A DNA stretch of 64,000 nt, taken from assembly GCA_964494385.1 (NCBI GenBank), contig CAZBSE010000001.1:1-64000 (forward strand). Reading direction: 5' to 3'. Every line of letters starts with the position of its first letter. Within the stretch, counting starts at the first letter, position 1. The stretch is from CAZBSE01 sp964494385. Lineage in GTDB: Bacteria; Actinomycetota; Humimicrobiia; Humimicrobiales; Humimicrobiaceae. Of this stretch, positions 16,208-25,267 are shown in pieces. A program made the translations under genes and the position numbers. The notes below the pieces were generated by a model. It saw only the letters and a program-made list of their open reading frames with translations. It was not told where the DNA came from and searched no databases.

Positions 16208-16855
16208 TTATTTTATTTTGTTATATATTTTATCTATTTCCTTCATCGTTTTATCGACAATTATTTGTATAGATTCCTTTTTACCGTATTTTAGTAAAAT
16301 TTCTTTAATTTCTATTACATCTCCTACAATTAACCTGACCTTAGGAAAAAATATTCTAATATGTGGTTTTTGTACTATTTTATTGGTTCCGCTTATGGCC
16401 ACCGGGATTATAGGAGAATCACTGTATGCGGATAAAAATCCAATACCCTTTTTTCCTTTTCTTAAAATGCCGTCTGTGGATCTTGTTCCCTCAGGAAATA
16501 CCCCCAATATGTTTCCGTCTTTTAGGATTCTAAACGATCTAGATATTGTTTTTCTGCTTAAAGAGTGTCTATCCACAGGGAATGCATTTAAAAATGTTAC
16601 TAGAGAAGAAAGAAAACTACTTTTATACAATTCTTTTTTTGCCATAAAGTATATATATCTGGGAATATATGCCCCTATTATCACAGGATCCAGATAACTT
16701 ATATGATTTGAACATAATAAAAAATTACCATTGTGAGGGACTTTATGAAAATCTATTCTTTCTACTCTGTATAGTAGATTAAATATGATCTTTAATGTTA
16801 ATTGTATTAATCTAAATAAAAAATAATATGCTCTACCATGCTTTGTTTTTAGCAT
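16208..16855 (-). CDS. plsC: 1-acylglycerol-3-phosphate O-acyltransferase
   Basis: Membrane-associated acyltransferase that makes phosphatidic acid from lysophosphatidic acid. The HX4D motif NHISYLD (His51, Asp56) and the FPEGTRS motif (120-126) are intact. A hydrophobic N-terminal stretch (about residues 9-28) precedes them. The length of 215 is typical. Its first 23 bases overlap the end of cmk, so the two genes are translationally linked, a common pairing of cmk with plsC. Confidence 0.94.
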   Translation of the reverse strand: MLKTKHGRAYYFLFRLIQLTLKIIFNLLYRVERIDFHKVPHNGNFLLCSNHISYLDPVIIGAYIPRYIYFMAKKELYKSSFLSSLVTFLNAFPVDRHSLSRKTISRSFRILKDGNILGVFPEGTRSTDGILRKGKKGIGFLSAYSDSPIIPVAISGTNKIVQKPHIRIFFPKVRLIVGDVIEIKEILLKYGKKESIQIIVDKTMKEIDKIYNKIK

Positions 16856-17534
16856 TTGCCCTTTCGTAATATAATTTTTTTATTTTATCTACAACTTCTT
16901 TTATGGACAAATCGGATGTATCAATCATGATTCCGTTTTCGGGTATAATTAGCGGACTGTCTTTTCTTCCGCTGTCAATCTTATCCCTGCTTATAATTTC
17001 TGCTCTAATTTTATCCTTTTCCATGAATTTGCCCTTACTTTTTATCTGTAAATCTCTTCTATCTATTCTTTCATCCAGGCTCGCAGTTAGATATATTTTT
17101 AAAATCGCTTCAGGACAAACCACGCTGCCGGTATCCCTGCCTTCAAGAACAGCTTTGCCTTCCTTTATAAGGTCTTTCTGAAGACTTACCAGATATCTTC
17201 TAACCCCGGATAATTTTGAAATAATTGAAACCAAAGATCCGACTTCGTTGCTTCTTATTTCATTGGTTACATTTTTACCATTAATTTTTACCGCTGTATA
17301 TTTACTTTCGCTTACGGGATTATTGTCTAATGTAATTTTTGCCTTTCTGGCTATTTTTAATATAGTTTTTTCATCTCTATGATCTATATTATTCTGCAGG
17401 ACAAGAAACGTAATTGCCCTATACATAGCACCTGTATCGATATATTTAAAATTTAATTCTCTTGCAAGTATCTTAGAAATCGTACTCTTTCCGCTTCCCG
17501 CAGGACCGTCTATGGTTATGACTTTTTCAATCAT
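16833..17534 (-). CDS. cmk: Cytidylate kinase
   Basis: Phosphorylates CMP and dCMP with ATP. The P-loop is GPAGSGKST (10-18), followed by YIDTGAMYRA, EGRDTGSVVCP and the lid region RDLQIKSKG. The length of 233 is normal. It is 51 bp after aroA and overlaps plsC, forming the aroA-cmk-plsC run found in many Gram-positive and actinobacterial genomes. Confidence 0.96.
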   Translation of the reverse strand: MIEKVITIDGPAGSGKSTISKILARELNFKYIDTGAMYRAITFLVLQNNIDHRDEKTILKIARKAKITLDNNPVSESKYTAVKINGKNVTNEIRSNEVGSLVSIISKLSGVRRYLVSLQKDLIKEGKAVLEGRDTGSVVCPEAILKIYLTASLDERIDRRDLQIKSKGKFMEKDKIRAEIISRDKIDSGRKDSPLIIPENGIMIDTSDLSIKEVVDKIKKLYYERANAKNKAW

Positions 17535-17585
17535 GATTCATATTTCCAAGCATGTTTTATTTATACTCTCCCCTTGACCATTGGA

Positions 17586-18875
17586 TTAATGCACCATAAG
17601 CTTTTTCAAATCATATTTAAAACCTGGAAAGGAATTTTCAATACAATCGGAATCCAGCACATTTACCGCACCTTTCGATAACAATGAAAGAATAAAAAGA
17701 GACATAGCAATTCTGTGATCACCGAAACTTTCTACGTTTCCCCCGCCCGCACTGAATTTTATATTGCCTTTTATTACAATACCATCACTTTTTTCTTTGA
17801 TATTTACCTTTAATTTTTTAAATTGGCTTACAATAGAATTAATTCTGTCGCTTTCTTTATACCTTAACTCCTCTGCCCCTCTTATTGTTGTTTCACCTTC
17901 TGCAGCAGCGGCAGCTACACTTAATATTGGAATTTCATCAATAATATTGGGAATATATTCTTTTTCTATTTTAATAGAATGAAGTTTACTGTAAAAAGTT
18001 TCAATATCTGCTACCGGTTCATTATTAAATATCCTTTTATTTCTTATAATAATTTTACCGCCCATTTTTTTAAGGATTTCAAGAATAAAACTTCTTGTGG
18101 GATTTACTCCGACATTTTTTATTATGGTATGTGAGTCTTCCAAAATTAAAGTAGCAACTATAAAAAAGACTGCCGAAGATATATCTCCCGGAATATAAAT
18201 ACCCCCGGCAGATAGTATTTTGCCCGGCTTCAGCTTTATACATTTACCATTAAAACTGATATCAGCTCCGAAATGCTTCAGCATTCTTTCCGTATGATCC
18301 CTTGAAACTTTATGCTGTATGACCTCTGTTTCTCCTCTGGCATTAAGAGCTGCCATTAGAATGCAGGATTTTACCTGTGCGCTTGGAATATCCATTTCAA
18401 ATTTTTTTCCCTTTAGATCAGGATTTCCAAATATGACTATTGGTGCCTTGGTATTACTATCCCTTCCATTTATTATAGCCCCCATTTTTACCAGCGGTTC
18501 TATAACTCTTTTCATTGGTCTGATATTTACAGATCTATCACCACTCAATATTGACATAAAATCGGTGGCTGCTAAAACTCCACTCATAATTCTTATTGTT
18601 GTCCCTGAATTTCCAACGTCCAGGATTTCATCGGGCTCCCTTAAACTTTTAATCCCTTTTCCATAAACTATTAACTTATTATTTAATCTTTCAATTCTGA
18701 CACCTAATTTAATCAACACATCTATAGTCTTAATACAATCCTTGCAGTATAAAAAATTTTCTATTACTACATTATTATTGGCCAATGAAGAGATTATAAC
18801 GCTTCGATGTGAAATTGACTTATCTCCTGGAATCTTTATTTCTCCTTTTAATTTAATTTTTTTATTTAACTCCAT
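17586..18875 (-). CDS. aroA: 3-phosphoshikimate 1-carboxyvinyltransferase (EPSP synthase)
   Basis: Sixth shikimate-pathway enzyme. It joins PEP to shikimate 3-phosphate. Motifs include GDKSISHRS near the N-terminus, LDVGNSGTTIRIMSGVLA, SAQVKSCILMAAL and the C-terminal ELRYKESDRI and FGDHRIAM. The length of 429 is normal. It starts two bases after the stop of tyrA and is clearly in one operon with it. The other shikimate genes of the window (aroE, aroC, aroK, aroB, aroQ) lie 33-45 kb away within the pilus region. Confidence 0.97.
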   Translation of the reverse strand: MELNKKIKLKGEIKIPGDKSISHRSVIISSLANNNVVIENFLYCKDCIKTIDVLIKLGVRIERLNNKLIVYGKGIKSLREPDEILDVGNSGTTIRIMSGVLAATDFMSILSGDRSVNIRPMKRVIEPLVKMGAIINGRDSNTKAPIVIFGNPDLKGKKFEMDIPSAQVKSCILMAALNARGETEVIQHKVSRDHTERMLKHFGADISFNGKCIKLKPGKILSAGGIYIPGDISSAVFFIVATLILEDSHTIIKNVGVNPTRSFILEILKKMGGKIIIRNKRIFNNEPVADIETFYSKLHSIKIEKEYIPNIIDEIPILSVAAAAAEGETTIRGAEELRYKESDRINSIVSQFKKLKVNIKEKSDGIVIKGNIKFSAGGGNVESFGDHRIAMSLFILSLLSKGAVNVLDSDCIENSFPGFKYDLKKLMVH

Positions 18876-18877
18876 GA

Positions 18878-19999
18878 TTATTCACTCAATACTTTCTTTG
18901 CACTTACTTCATAGCCTGCTTTTTCGATTGCCTTTTTAGTTATATTGCCGGCATCCTCTCCCTGTACCAGCACCTTTAAAATTCCTCCACCGCTGAATTC
19001 CGTGGAATGGAATATAGATATATCTTCTATGTTTATGCCATGGGAACTTATGGCAAGTGTAATTTCACTTAGTACCCCGGCTTTATCCGGCATTGATACT
19101 CTTATTTCATATAAATTAGCAATATCTTTTTCAACATATTTGGGTAGATTGATTCTTGCTTTTTGGGCTTTAATATAATGCTTTTTTATATAATCATAAT
19201 TACCTTTTTTTAAATTTTCCTTAAATTTTTTAAGATATTTTATATAACAATCTACAGATTCAATTAATTTATCCTTATTTTCCATACTAATATCCAGCCA
19301 CATTTTTATATTTGAAGCAGCAATTCTTGTCATATCTCTGAATCCACCCGCACAGAGTTTGAACAAATTCTTAAGATTTTTTTGTTTATCATCAATCATA
19401 TCAACTAAATTAGTTGAAAGAACATGCGGTAGGTGGCTGATCAATGCTACATTTGCATCATGTTCTGCAGGATCTATTAATATAACTTTTGCTCCAATTC
19501 TGGCAAATAGAGAGTGCAGCGTAACCAGCGGTTCCGTAATAGTTTTTTCCGTAGGAGTAAGGATATAAAAAGTATTTCTAAATAAATCAGGAGTAGCGCT
19601 AAGTATGCCTTCATTTTCTGAACCCGCCATGGGATGTCCCCCAATAAAAAATACGTCTTCCGGCAGTATTTCGCTTACACTCATGACTATCTTTTCTTTT
19701 GCACTGCCTACATCTGTAATGATAACACCTTTTTTAAGGTGATTTTTAATATTATTCACTACTTCCACTATTTTACTTACAGGTGTAGCAATTATTATTA
19801 GATCTGCATTGCAAACCGCTTCCCTGTAACTGCATGCAGAGATATCAATTATATTTCTATACTTTGCTATATTCATTGCATCGATTTCAATATCATAACC
19901 GGTTATTATAAAGCTATCATTAGTGTTTTTTAACGAAAGCGCTAATGACCCGCCGATAAGTCCTAATCCTATAAGAGTTATATTTTTAAGTTTTTTCAC
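18878..19999 (-). CDS. tyrA: Prephenate dehydrogenase with C-terminal ACT domain
   Basis: Converts prephenate to 4-hydroxyphenylpyruvate in tyrosine synthesis. The N-terminal NAD-binding motif is GLGLIGGSLALSL, followed by GGHPMAGSENEG and HDANVALISHLPH of the catalytic core. A C-terminal ACT domain (about residues 295-370) carries VSMPDKAGVLSEITLAISS, which probably gives feedback control by tyrosine. The start is a GTG at 19999 with AGG seven bases upstream. A motif shared with another gene lies about 100 bp upstream (20105-20121). Confidence 0.94.
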   Translation of the reverse strand: MKKLKNITLIGLGLIGGSLALSLKNTNDSFIITGYDIEIDAMNIAKYRNIIDISACSYREAVCNADLIIIATPVSKIVEVVNNIKNHLKKGVIITDVGSAKEKIVMSVSEILPEDVFFIGGHPMAGSENEGILSATPDLFRNTFYILTPTEKTITEPLVTLHSLFARIGAKVILIDPAEHDANVALISHLPHVLSTNLVDMIDDKQKNLKNLFKLCAGGFRDMTRIAASNIKMWLDISMENKDKLIESVDCYIKYLKKFKENLKKGNYDYIKKHYIKAQKARINLPKYVEKDIANLYEIRVSMPDKAGVLSEITLAISSHGINIEDISIFHSTEFSGGGILKVLVQGEDAGNITKKAIEKAGYEVSAKKVLSE

Positions 20000-20104
20000 T
20001 TTTATACCTAAAACAATTAGAAATTATTTTACTAAAATAAATAAATATTTTTATACTATATAAAAATTGTTAAACTTTGTGAATAAATAATTAATTTCCA
20101 TAGA

Positions 20105-20121
20105 TAAGTATTTTACTACAG
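20105..20121. repeat. Copy 1 of a shared palindromic motif upstream of tyrA
   Basis: TAAGTATTTTACTACAG matches the sequence at 27843-27859 in 16 of 17 bases. On the minus strand it lies 106 bp before the tyrA start. The rest of the stretch from 20000 to 20192 is AT-rich with no gene that I can see. See the related finding. Confidence 0.4.
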
Positions 20122-20192
20122 TTCAAAATTTTTTATTATTAAAAAATAATTTAATAAATAGCTTGTTTTGTCTAAATTTCACTTTTAATCTA

Positions 20193-20221
20193 TTGACAAC
20201 AATTTTCAATTCTGCTATCTT
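20193..20221 (+). promoter_or_regulatory. Promoter of the intergenic RNA
   Basis: A perfect TTGACA (20193-20198), a spacer of exactly 17 bp and TATCTT (20216-20221) predict a start at about 20226-20229. That is the first base of the closing helix of the RNA that follows. The only sequence that can be transcribed from it before a terminator is the structured region to 20393. Confidence 0.65.
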
Positions 20222-20225
20222 TTTA

Positions 20226-20393
20226 ATATCTGGAGCAGGAGGCAACTTTTGGAAATAGCCAGGATTTATATTCGAAAGAAAATAAATTATAGGTTAAGAT
20301 TCTGAAAAGTCCCTAAGAAAAGTTCCAAGATATACCCCGAGATGTTGAGTAGCCTAAAGCGCTTGCTACGGCAAAAGATAACTCGGGGTTTTT
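20226..20393 (+). ncRNA. Free-standing structured RNA of unidentified family
   Basis: A compact transcript of about 168 nt with its own promoter and terminator and no open frame. The predicted fold is a rod. A closing helix (20226-20233 with 20325-20333, eight pairs and one bulged A) is followed by AACTTTT/AAAAGTT (20244-20250 with 20318-20324). The helix TAGCC/GGTTA (20256-20260 with 20292-20296) comes next, and a 10-nt stem (one mismatch) capped by a GAAA tetraloop (20264-20287) forms the tip. A purine-rich 10-nt bulge (20234-20243) is unpaired. Helix plus terminator recalls a riboswitch, but no plus-strand gene follows. I could not match it to SRP RNA, tmRNA, 6S or a riboswitch that I know. 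Confidence 0.65.
20334..20393 (+). terminator. Rho-independent terminator of the intergenic RNA
   Basis: ACCCCGAG at 20334-20341 pairs with CTCGGGGT at 20382-20389, followed by a T-run to 20393. Inside is a second 5-bp stem, GTAGC/GCTAC (20349-20353 and 20365-20369). The GC-rich outer stem stands out in an AT-rich region. From 20394 to 20528 I see nothing further. Confidence 0.8.
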
Positions 20394-20528
20394 ATATTAG
20401 AAAAGATACTGCAATTACTGAATTTTCCTATAAATTTATAAAACATTTTGCCATATATCCTGATTATTTTTAACGATTGTATTTTTTATAGGATGCTTTA
20501 ACAATCTTTTTTGTATTTTCACGATTAT

Positions 20529-23114
20529 TTATTTTAAAGCGTTTATAAAAATTTTTACCAGAAAAGGATCAAATTGAGTACCGGCGCATCTTTTAAGCTC
20601 TGCTAAGGCTTCTTTTATACTGAATGCCTTTCTATAACACCTGTCATGAGTCATTACATCATAAGCATCTACTATAGATATAATTCTGGCCTCCAGAGGA
20701 ATTTCATTACTTTTCAATTTACGTGGATATCCTTTTCCATTCCAGTATTCGTGATGCGATAATACTGCATTTGCAATTGGAGCCAGCTGTGGGGAAGAAC
20801 TGGATATATTATAGCCGATCTCCGGATGTCTTCTTATAATCTCCCATTCATTAGTTGTTAACTTGCCTTTTTTCAAAAGAATTTTATCAGGTATACCAAT
20901 TTTTCCTATATCGTGCAGTGTAGAAAGTAATGATAATTCATTTAATTTATTTTCCGATAAATTCATAGATATTCCTATCATTAATGCCATTTTTTTCATC
21001 CTCATTGCATGTTCTTCTGTTTCATAACTTTTTTCCTGAAGTGTTCTTTCAAGAGAAGAAATAATAGAACTGGATATGCTGTCCCTTTCAAGCAGTTTTC
21101 TGCTGTACATACGATTCTCAGCTTCTTTTAATACAACTTTTATATCATGATCAATAATTATCTTTGTTGAAGTTCCCAGAGATATGCTTAATGGTATTTT
21201 CTGATCATTGGTCTTAAGACATGCCTGTCTTATTCTATTTATTATTTTTTCTGAAATTATCTCCTCGGTTCCGGGAAGCAAAATTGAAAATTCATCATCG
21301 CCCCATCTTGCTATAATGTCTTCCCTTCTACAGCAGTTTTTTAATACTCTTGCAGTTTTTTTAAGGATCCTGTCTCCTTCCTTACGGCCAAAAGCATCAT
21401 TTACAAGTTTTAATCCATTTACATCCCCTACGATGAAACTTAACGGAAGCTGCCTTTTTGTATTTAGTCTCTTAATCTCCTCTTCAAAATAAGCACGGTT
21501 GTATAATCCTGTCAATTTGTCCTTCAACAATAAATATTCAATTTCTTCTCCGGCTTTCTTATGTTCCAATGTATTGGCAAAAATATCTCCTGCTATTTTT
21601 AATAATTTTATATCATCCCCGGTCCAATTCTTTTTTTCTCTTACTGTGTCAAGACCTATGTAACCTATAAGAGTACCGCTGTAAAGCATCGGAACGGCAA
21701 TAGTAGATTTTACGTTACAGAGCTGCAGCATTCTTTTTTCTTTTTCTGCTTCCGGCTTAAGTTTTTTAACATCCGGTATATTAACAGTCTCCATATTGTT
21801 GATTTTATCCATAAACCACGGAATTTTTTTTACTTTTAATTCTTTAAAATTTTCTATCTGTGGTTCAATATCTACTCTGCACCACCCATAGGTATTTTTT
21901 GCCAAGGTTATATTTTTATTAAACATAAAAATATAGCTACGGTCGGAAAAAGTAAATTTTCCAATTGTTTCCAGGGCACGATTTATTCCGTTATCTATGT
22001 TGTTAAGATCAAGATTAATAAAGCTTTTTGATAATACTGCAATTAGATTTTCGTATTTTATGCGAAAATGAAGCGATTTGTTCATACTGTTTCGGTTGCT
22101 TACATCACGGAGTACGATTACTTTACCTATACATTTATTGTGGCCGTAGTAAATAGGATTTATAGTCATATCATAACTCATATTATCCATTTTATTTGAA
22201 ATAATTATATCCATGTTTAGCTCAAGTGTATCAGGCTGATGCTTAAAATAACTATAGTAATTAGGTAAAATATCTGTAACAGGGCTTCCGATAATTTTTT
22301 TCTTATAATCTTTAAAGATATTCTTTGCTGAGGGGTTAAGATAAAAAATATTATTTTTATTATCCAATACAATAATATTATCTTTTATACTGTCAATAAT
22401 AGCTTCACGTGCAATCGGTATAATATCAATTGCTTTCAAATGTTTAGATCCAAAAATTATTGCCGATATGCTTAAAATTACAATCAGAGGTGTTATATCC
22501 AGAATATTAAAAGGCTTTATTTTTGCTGTATACATCATATTAAATATCCATGGTATAAATAGAGCAAATGTAATACCTGCTGATTTTATACAAAAATATC
22601 TAAATTTAATAACCATGATAATCATTAGTACATGATAAGTAATAATGATTAATGAACATAAATATATTAACCACACCCAGAACCATATGCCATATTGTTG
22701 CGTCAATATATTTAAATCTGTACTTATTATGATATTTTTCCAGAGAAGGCCATGTAACTCATTGGTGAAAACAAGAATTAAAGTTATTGCAGGAATAATA
22801 CTTAAAAATAAAATCCTTTTATTTGTAATCCATTTCCTATAGCCCGTACTATGCAGAATAAGAAGCAGGTAAACAATAGGGACGATAACAATACCTATAT
22901 ATTCTATCTTACTCCAAAAAATTTTTACCTGGATATCAGTACTCCATAATTTCAAGACACCAGCAGATATCCAGATCAGACAGCCTGTTATTAGAATTAT
23001 TCCCAATCTTAAACTTTTAATATACCTGCTTTTCCATATTAAAAAAGAAAATATAATTGAAGCTATTAGACTTAGGAACAGTGCCGCTATATATAATACT
23101 TGTTGTAAATTCAT
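20529..23114 (-). CDS. Membrane sensor with PAS, GAF, GGDEF and HD-GYP domains
   Basis: A c-di-GMP turnover enzyme of 861 residues. Residues 1-230 form about seven membrane helices of the histidine-kinase 7TM type. A PAS domain (about 240-330), a GAF domain (about 350-525), a GGDEF domain and an HD-GYP domain follow. The cyclase signature is GDDEF (605-609) instead of GGDEF, with the inhibitory I-site RRED exactly five residues before it. The HD-GYP phosphodiesterase looks intact: HDIGK (His734, Asp735) and HHEYWNGKGYP (787-797). Net hydrolysis of c-di-GMP is therefore likely, while cyclase activity is uncertain. It stands alone. A c-di-GMP link to the pili is plausible but unproven. Confidence 0.92.
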   Translation of the reverse strand: MNLQQVLYIAALFLSLIASIIFSFLIWKSRYIKSLRLGIILITGCLIWISAGVLKLWSTDIQVKIFWSKIEYIGIVIVPIVYLLLILHSTGYRKWITNKRILFLSIIPAITLILVFTNELHGLLWKNIIISTDLNILTQQYGIWFWVWLIYLCSLIIITYHVLMIIMVIKFRYFCIKSAGITFALFIPWIFNMMYTAKIKPFNILDITPLIVILSISAIIFGSKHLKAIDIIPIAREAIIDSIKDNIIVLDNKNNIFYLNPSAKNIFKDYKKKIIGSPVTDILPNYYSYFKHQPDTLELNMDIIISNKMDNMSYDMTINPIYYGHNKCIGKVIVLRDVSNRNSMNKSLHFRIKYENLIAVLSKSFINLDLNNIDNGINRALETIGKFTFSDRSYIFMFNKNITLAKNTYGWCRVDIEPQIENFKELKVKKIPWFMDKINNMETVNIPDVKKLKPEAEKEKRMLQLCNVKSTIAVPMLYSGTLIGYIGLDTVREKKNWTGDDIKLLKIAGDIFANTLEHKKAGEEIEYLLLKDKLTGLYNRAYFEEEIKRLNTKRQLPLSFIVGDVNGLKLVNDAFGRKEGDRILKKTARVLKNCCRREDIIARWGDDEFSILLPGTEEIISEKIINRIRQACLKTNDQKIPLSISLGTSTKIIIDHDIKVVLKEAENRMYSRKLLERDSISSSIISSLERTLQEKSYETEEHAMRMKKMALMIGISMNLSENKLNELSLLSTLHDIGKIGIPDKILLKKGKLTTNEWEIIRRHPEIGYNISSSSPQLAPIANAVLSHHEYWNGKGYPRKLKSNEIPLEARIISIVDAYDVMTHDRCYRKAFSIKEALAELKRCAGTQFDPFLVKIFINALK

Positions 23115-23351
23115 TACTATATTTTTTATTCCTTATCTTATTGCTTATATTACTAATAAAAAGTACTAATATATCTTACTAATAATTTACCGATATAAGT
23201 ATTATTTATAATTTATATTTATGTATAAAGATTTATTTAATGTAATATATTATCATAAATTAAATAAAATATAAACTTTTATATTAAAATATTTTATATA
23301 TTTTAACTACTGGAGGATAGTTATAAATCAATATTATTTTAATATATAATA

Positions 23352-25184
23352 TTATGTTAATATTTTTTTAACTTTATTCACGATTGCCTTACTTGAAATT
23401 CCTTCATAATCCAAAAGTTCGGCAGGTTTACCACTTCTTGGCATTTTTCTTACTGCAAGCATGTACACGGGACTACCGTTTTCTGAGGTAACACTTTTTA
23501 CTGCTTCCCCAATACCACCTTCGGCAAAATGGTCCTCTACGGTTATTATTGCACTGGTCTCTCTTTGTGCCTTTAATATAGAATCTTTGTCTATGGGTTT
23601 TATGCTGTATAAATCAATTACCCTTATAAATAAGTTTTCTTTTTTTAGTTCTTCGTAGGCTTTTAATGCCTCATGCAGTGTTACGCCCGCTGCGCAAACA
23701 GTAATCCTATCACTTCCGCTTCTTCTTACTGTCTTACTCCCTCCGATTTCAAAATCATCTTTTTGGTTATAAATAATAGGCATATCCATCCTGGTCGTTC
23801 TTATATAAACATTTCCTAAATGTTCGGCTGCCCTTTCTACCAGTTTAGATGTAGCTATTCCGTCTGATGGATACAGCACAACACCGTTAATTAAGGTCCT
23901 GAACATTGCTATATCTTCAAGGCCCATTTGTGAGGCCCCGTCTTCACCGATTGAAACTCCTGCATGGGAACCTACAAATTTTATATTTGAATTTGAATAC
24001 TGGCTCATTCTTATTTGATCAAAAGCTCTGGTAAAAAATGCTGCAAATGTTGAAATAAAAGGAATTTTTTTTCTAAGAGATAATCCAAGAGCCGTTCCAA
24101 CCATATTCTGCTCAGCAATATACATTTCGAAAAATCTCTCAGGAAATTTTTTCTTAAAAGTCTCAGAATACGTTGAATTGCTTACTTCTGCATCAAGAAC
24201 CACCAATTGCGGATATTTTGAAAATATATTTACCAGTGTATTTCCGTATACCCTTCTGGTGGATATCTTATCTCCTTCCATGGGTATCTTTTCGTATTTT
24301 ATTTTTTCTGATTTTGGTATTTTAACATTGTCCGGCTTTGAAATCTCAGCCCTTATATCCCTATCAATTTTTCCCAATTGGTTAAGTGCTATCTTCATAT
24401 CTTCTTCCGGCATTGCTTTCCCATGCCAGCCGTTTTTATCTTCTATTAATTTTACTCCCTTTCCCTTGACGGTTCTTGCAATTATCATTACAGGTTTACC
24501 TTTTAAGCTTAATGATTTCTCGTAAGCATTTTCAATTTCTTCAAGATTATGACCATCGATTGTTATGGTTTCCCATCCAAACGATGATACTCTGTCCCGG
24601 TAAGCTTCCGTTTTATTACCATAAATCGTCTCCCCTCTTTGTCCCAGCCTGTTTAAATCTATAATGCCTGTAAGATTGTCCAGTTTGTAATGAGCCGCAA
24701 TTTGTATAGCTTCCCATTGAGAACCTTCAGTCATCTCGCTGTCACCCAGAAGAACGTATGTATGATAAGGCAGTTTATCTATGTATTTGGCGTTTAAAGC
24801 CATTCCCAGTCCTATTGAAAGACCCTGACCCAATGACCCTGTGGCAGCTTCGGCATACGGAAAATTCGGAGTAGGATGCCCTTCAAGCCTGCTTCCAAAT
24901 TTTCTAAGAGTCAATAGTTCTTTCTCGCTTACTGCCCCTGCGGCAGCCCATAATGAATACATCAGTGGAGAGGCATGGCCTTTGGAAAAAATCAACCTGT
25001 CATTATTTATATATTCTACATCACCAATCTTGAATTTAAAAAAACCTCCGAATAACAGTGTTGTCATTAATTCTACTGCTGAAAGCGAAGACGATGGGTG
25101 CCCCGAACCTGCTTTGGTAGTAGAAATTAATATAAAATACCTTACAAGTCTTGATAATTTCTCTAACTTTTTTTTATCAATCAT
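23352..25184 (-). CDS. tkt: Transketolase (full length)
   Basis: Thiamine-diphosphate enzyme of the pentose phosphate pathway, 610 residues with both halves in one chain. The N-terminal half carries GSGHPSSSLSA, FSKGHASPLMYS, GDSEMTEGSQWEA and TVKGKGV. The C-terminal half has the pyrimidine-binding YIAEQNMVGTALGL and the C-terminal domain. The ATG at 25184 is preferred because GGAG precedes it by about six bases. The GTG at 25199 would put that site inside the gene. The compact form resembles the 600-620-residue transketolases of animals, archaea and some bacteria rather than the 660-residue E. coli type. Confidence 0.93.
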   Translation of the reverse strand: MIDKKKLEKLSRLVRYFILISTTKAGSGHPSSSLSAVELMTTLLFGGFFKFKIGDVEYINNDRLIFSKGHASPLMYSLWAAAGAVSEKELLTLRKFGSRLEGHPTPNFPYAEAATGSLGQGLSIGLGMALNAKYIDKLPYHTYVLLGDSEMTEGSQWEAIQIAAHYKLDNLTGIIDLNRLGQRGETIYGNKTEAYRDRVSSFGWETITIDGHNLEEIENAYEKSLSLKGKPVMIIARTVKGKGVKLIEDKNGWHGKAMPEEDMKIALNQLGKIDRDIRAEISKPDNVKIPKSEKIKYEKIPMEGDKISTRRVYGNTLVNIFSKYPQLVVLDAEVSNSTYSETFKKKFPERFFEMYIAEQNMVGTALGLSLRKKIPFISTFAAFFTRAFDQIRMSQYSNSNIKFVGSHAGVSIGEDGASQMGLEDIAMFRTLINGVVLYPSDGIATSKLVERAAEHLGNVYIRTTRMDMPIIYNQKDDFEIGGSKTVRRSGSDRITVCAAGVTLHEALKAYEELKKENLFIRVIDLYSIKPIDKDSILKAQRETSAIITVEDHFAEGGIGEAVKSVTSENGSPVYMLAVRKMPRSGKPAELLDYEGISSKAIVNKVKKILT

Positions 25185-25267
25185 TTTTACTCCAATCACT
25201 CTTTTAATTTTTTATAAAAAACCCCTTCAGTTTATGCAAATATTAATGATATAAAAATTTATAATTA

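Noticed and set aside
16218..16697. Plus-strand frame of 159 codons
   Set aside because: It is antisense to plsC, whose HX4D and FPEGTRS motifs are intact.
20226..20333. SRP RNA, 6S RNA or a known riboswitch
   Set aside because: The tip lacks the SRP CAGG/AGCAG loop, the rod lacks a clear 6S central bubble, and none of the aptamer core sequences that I know is present.
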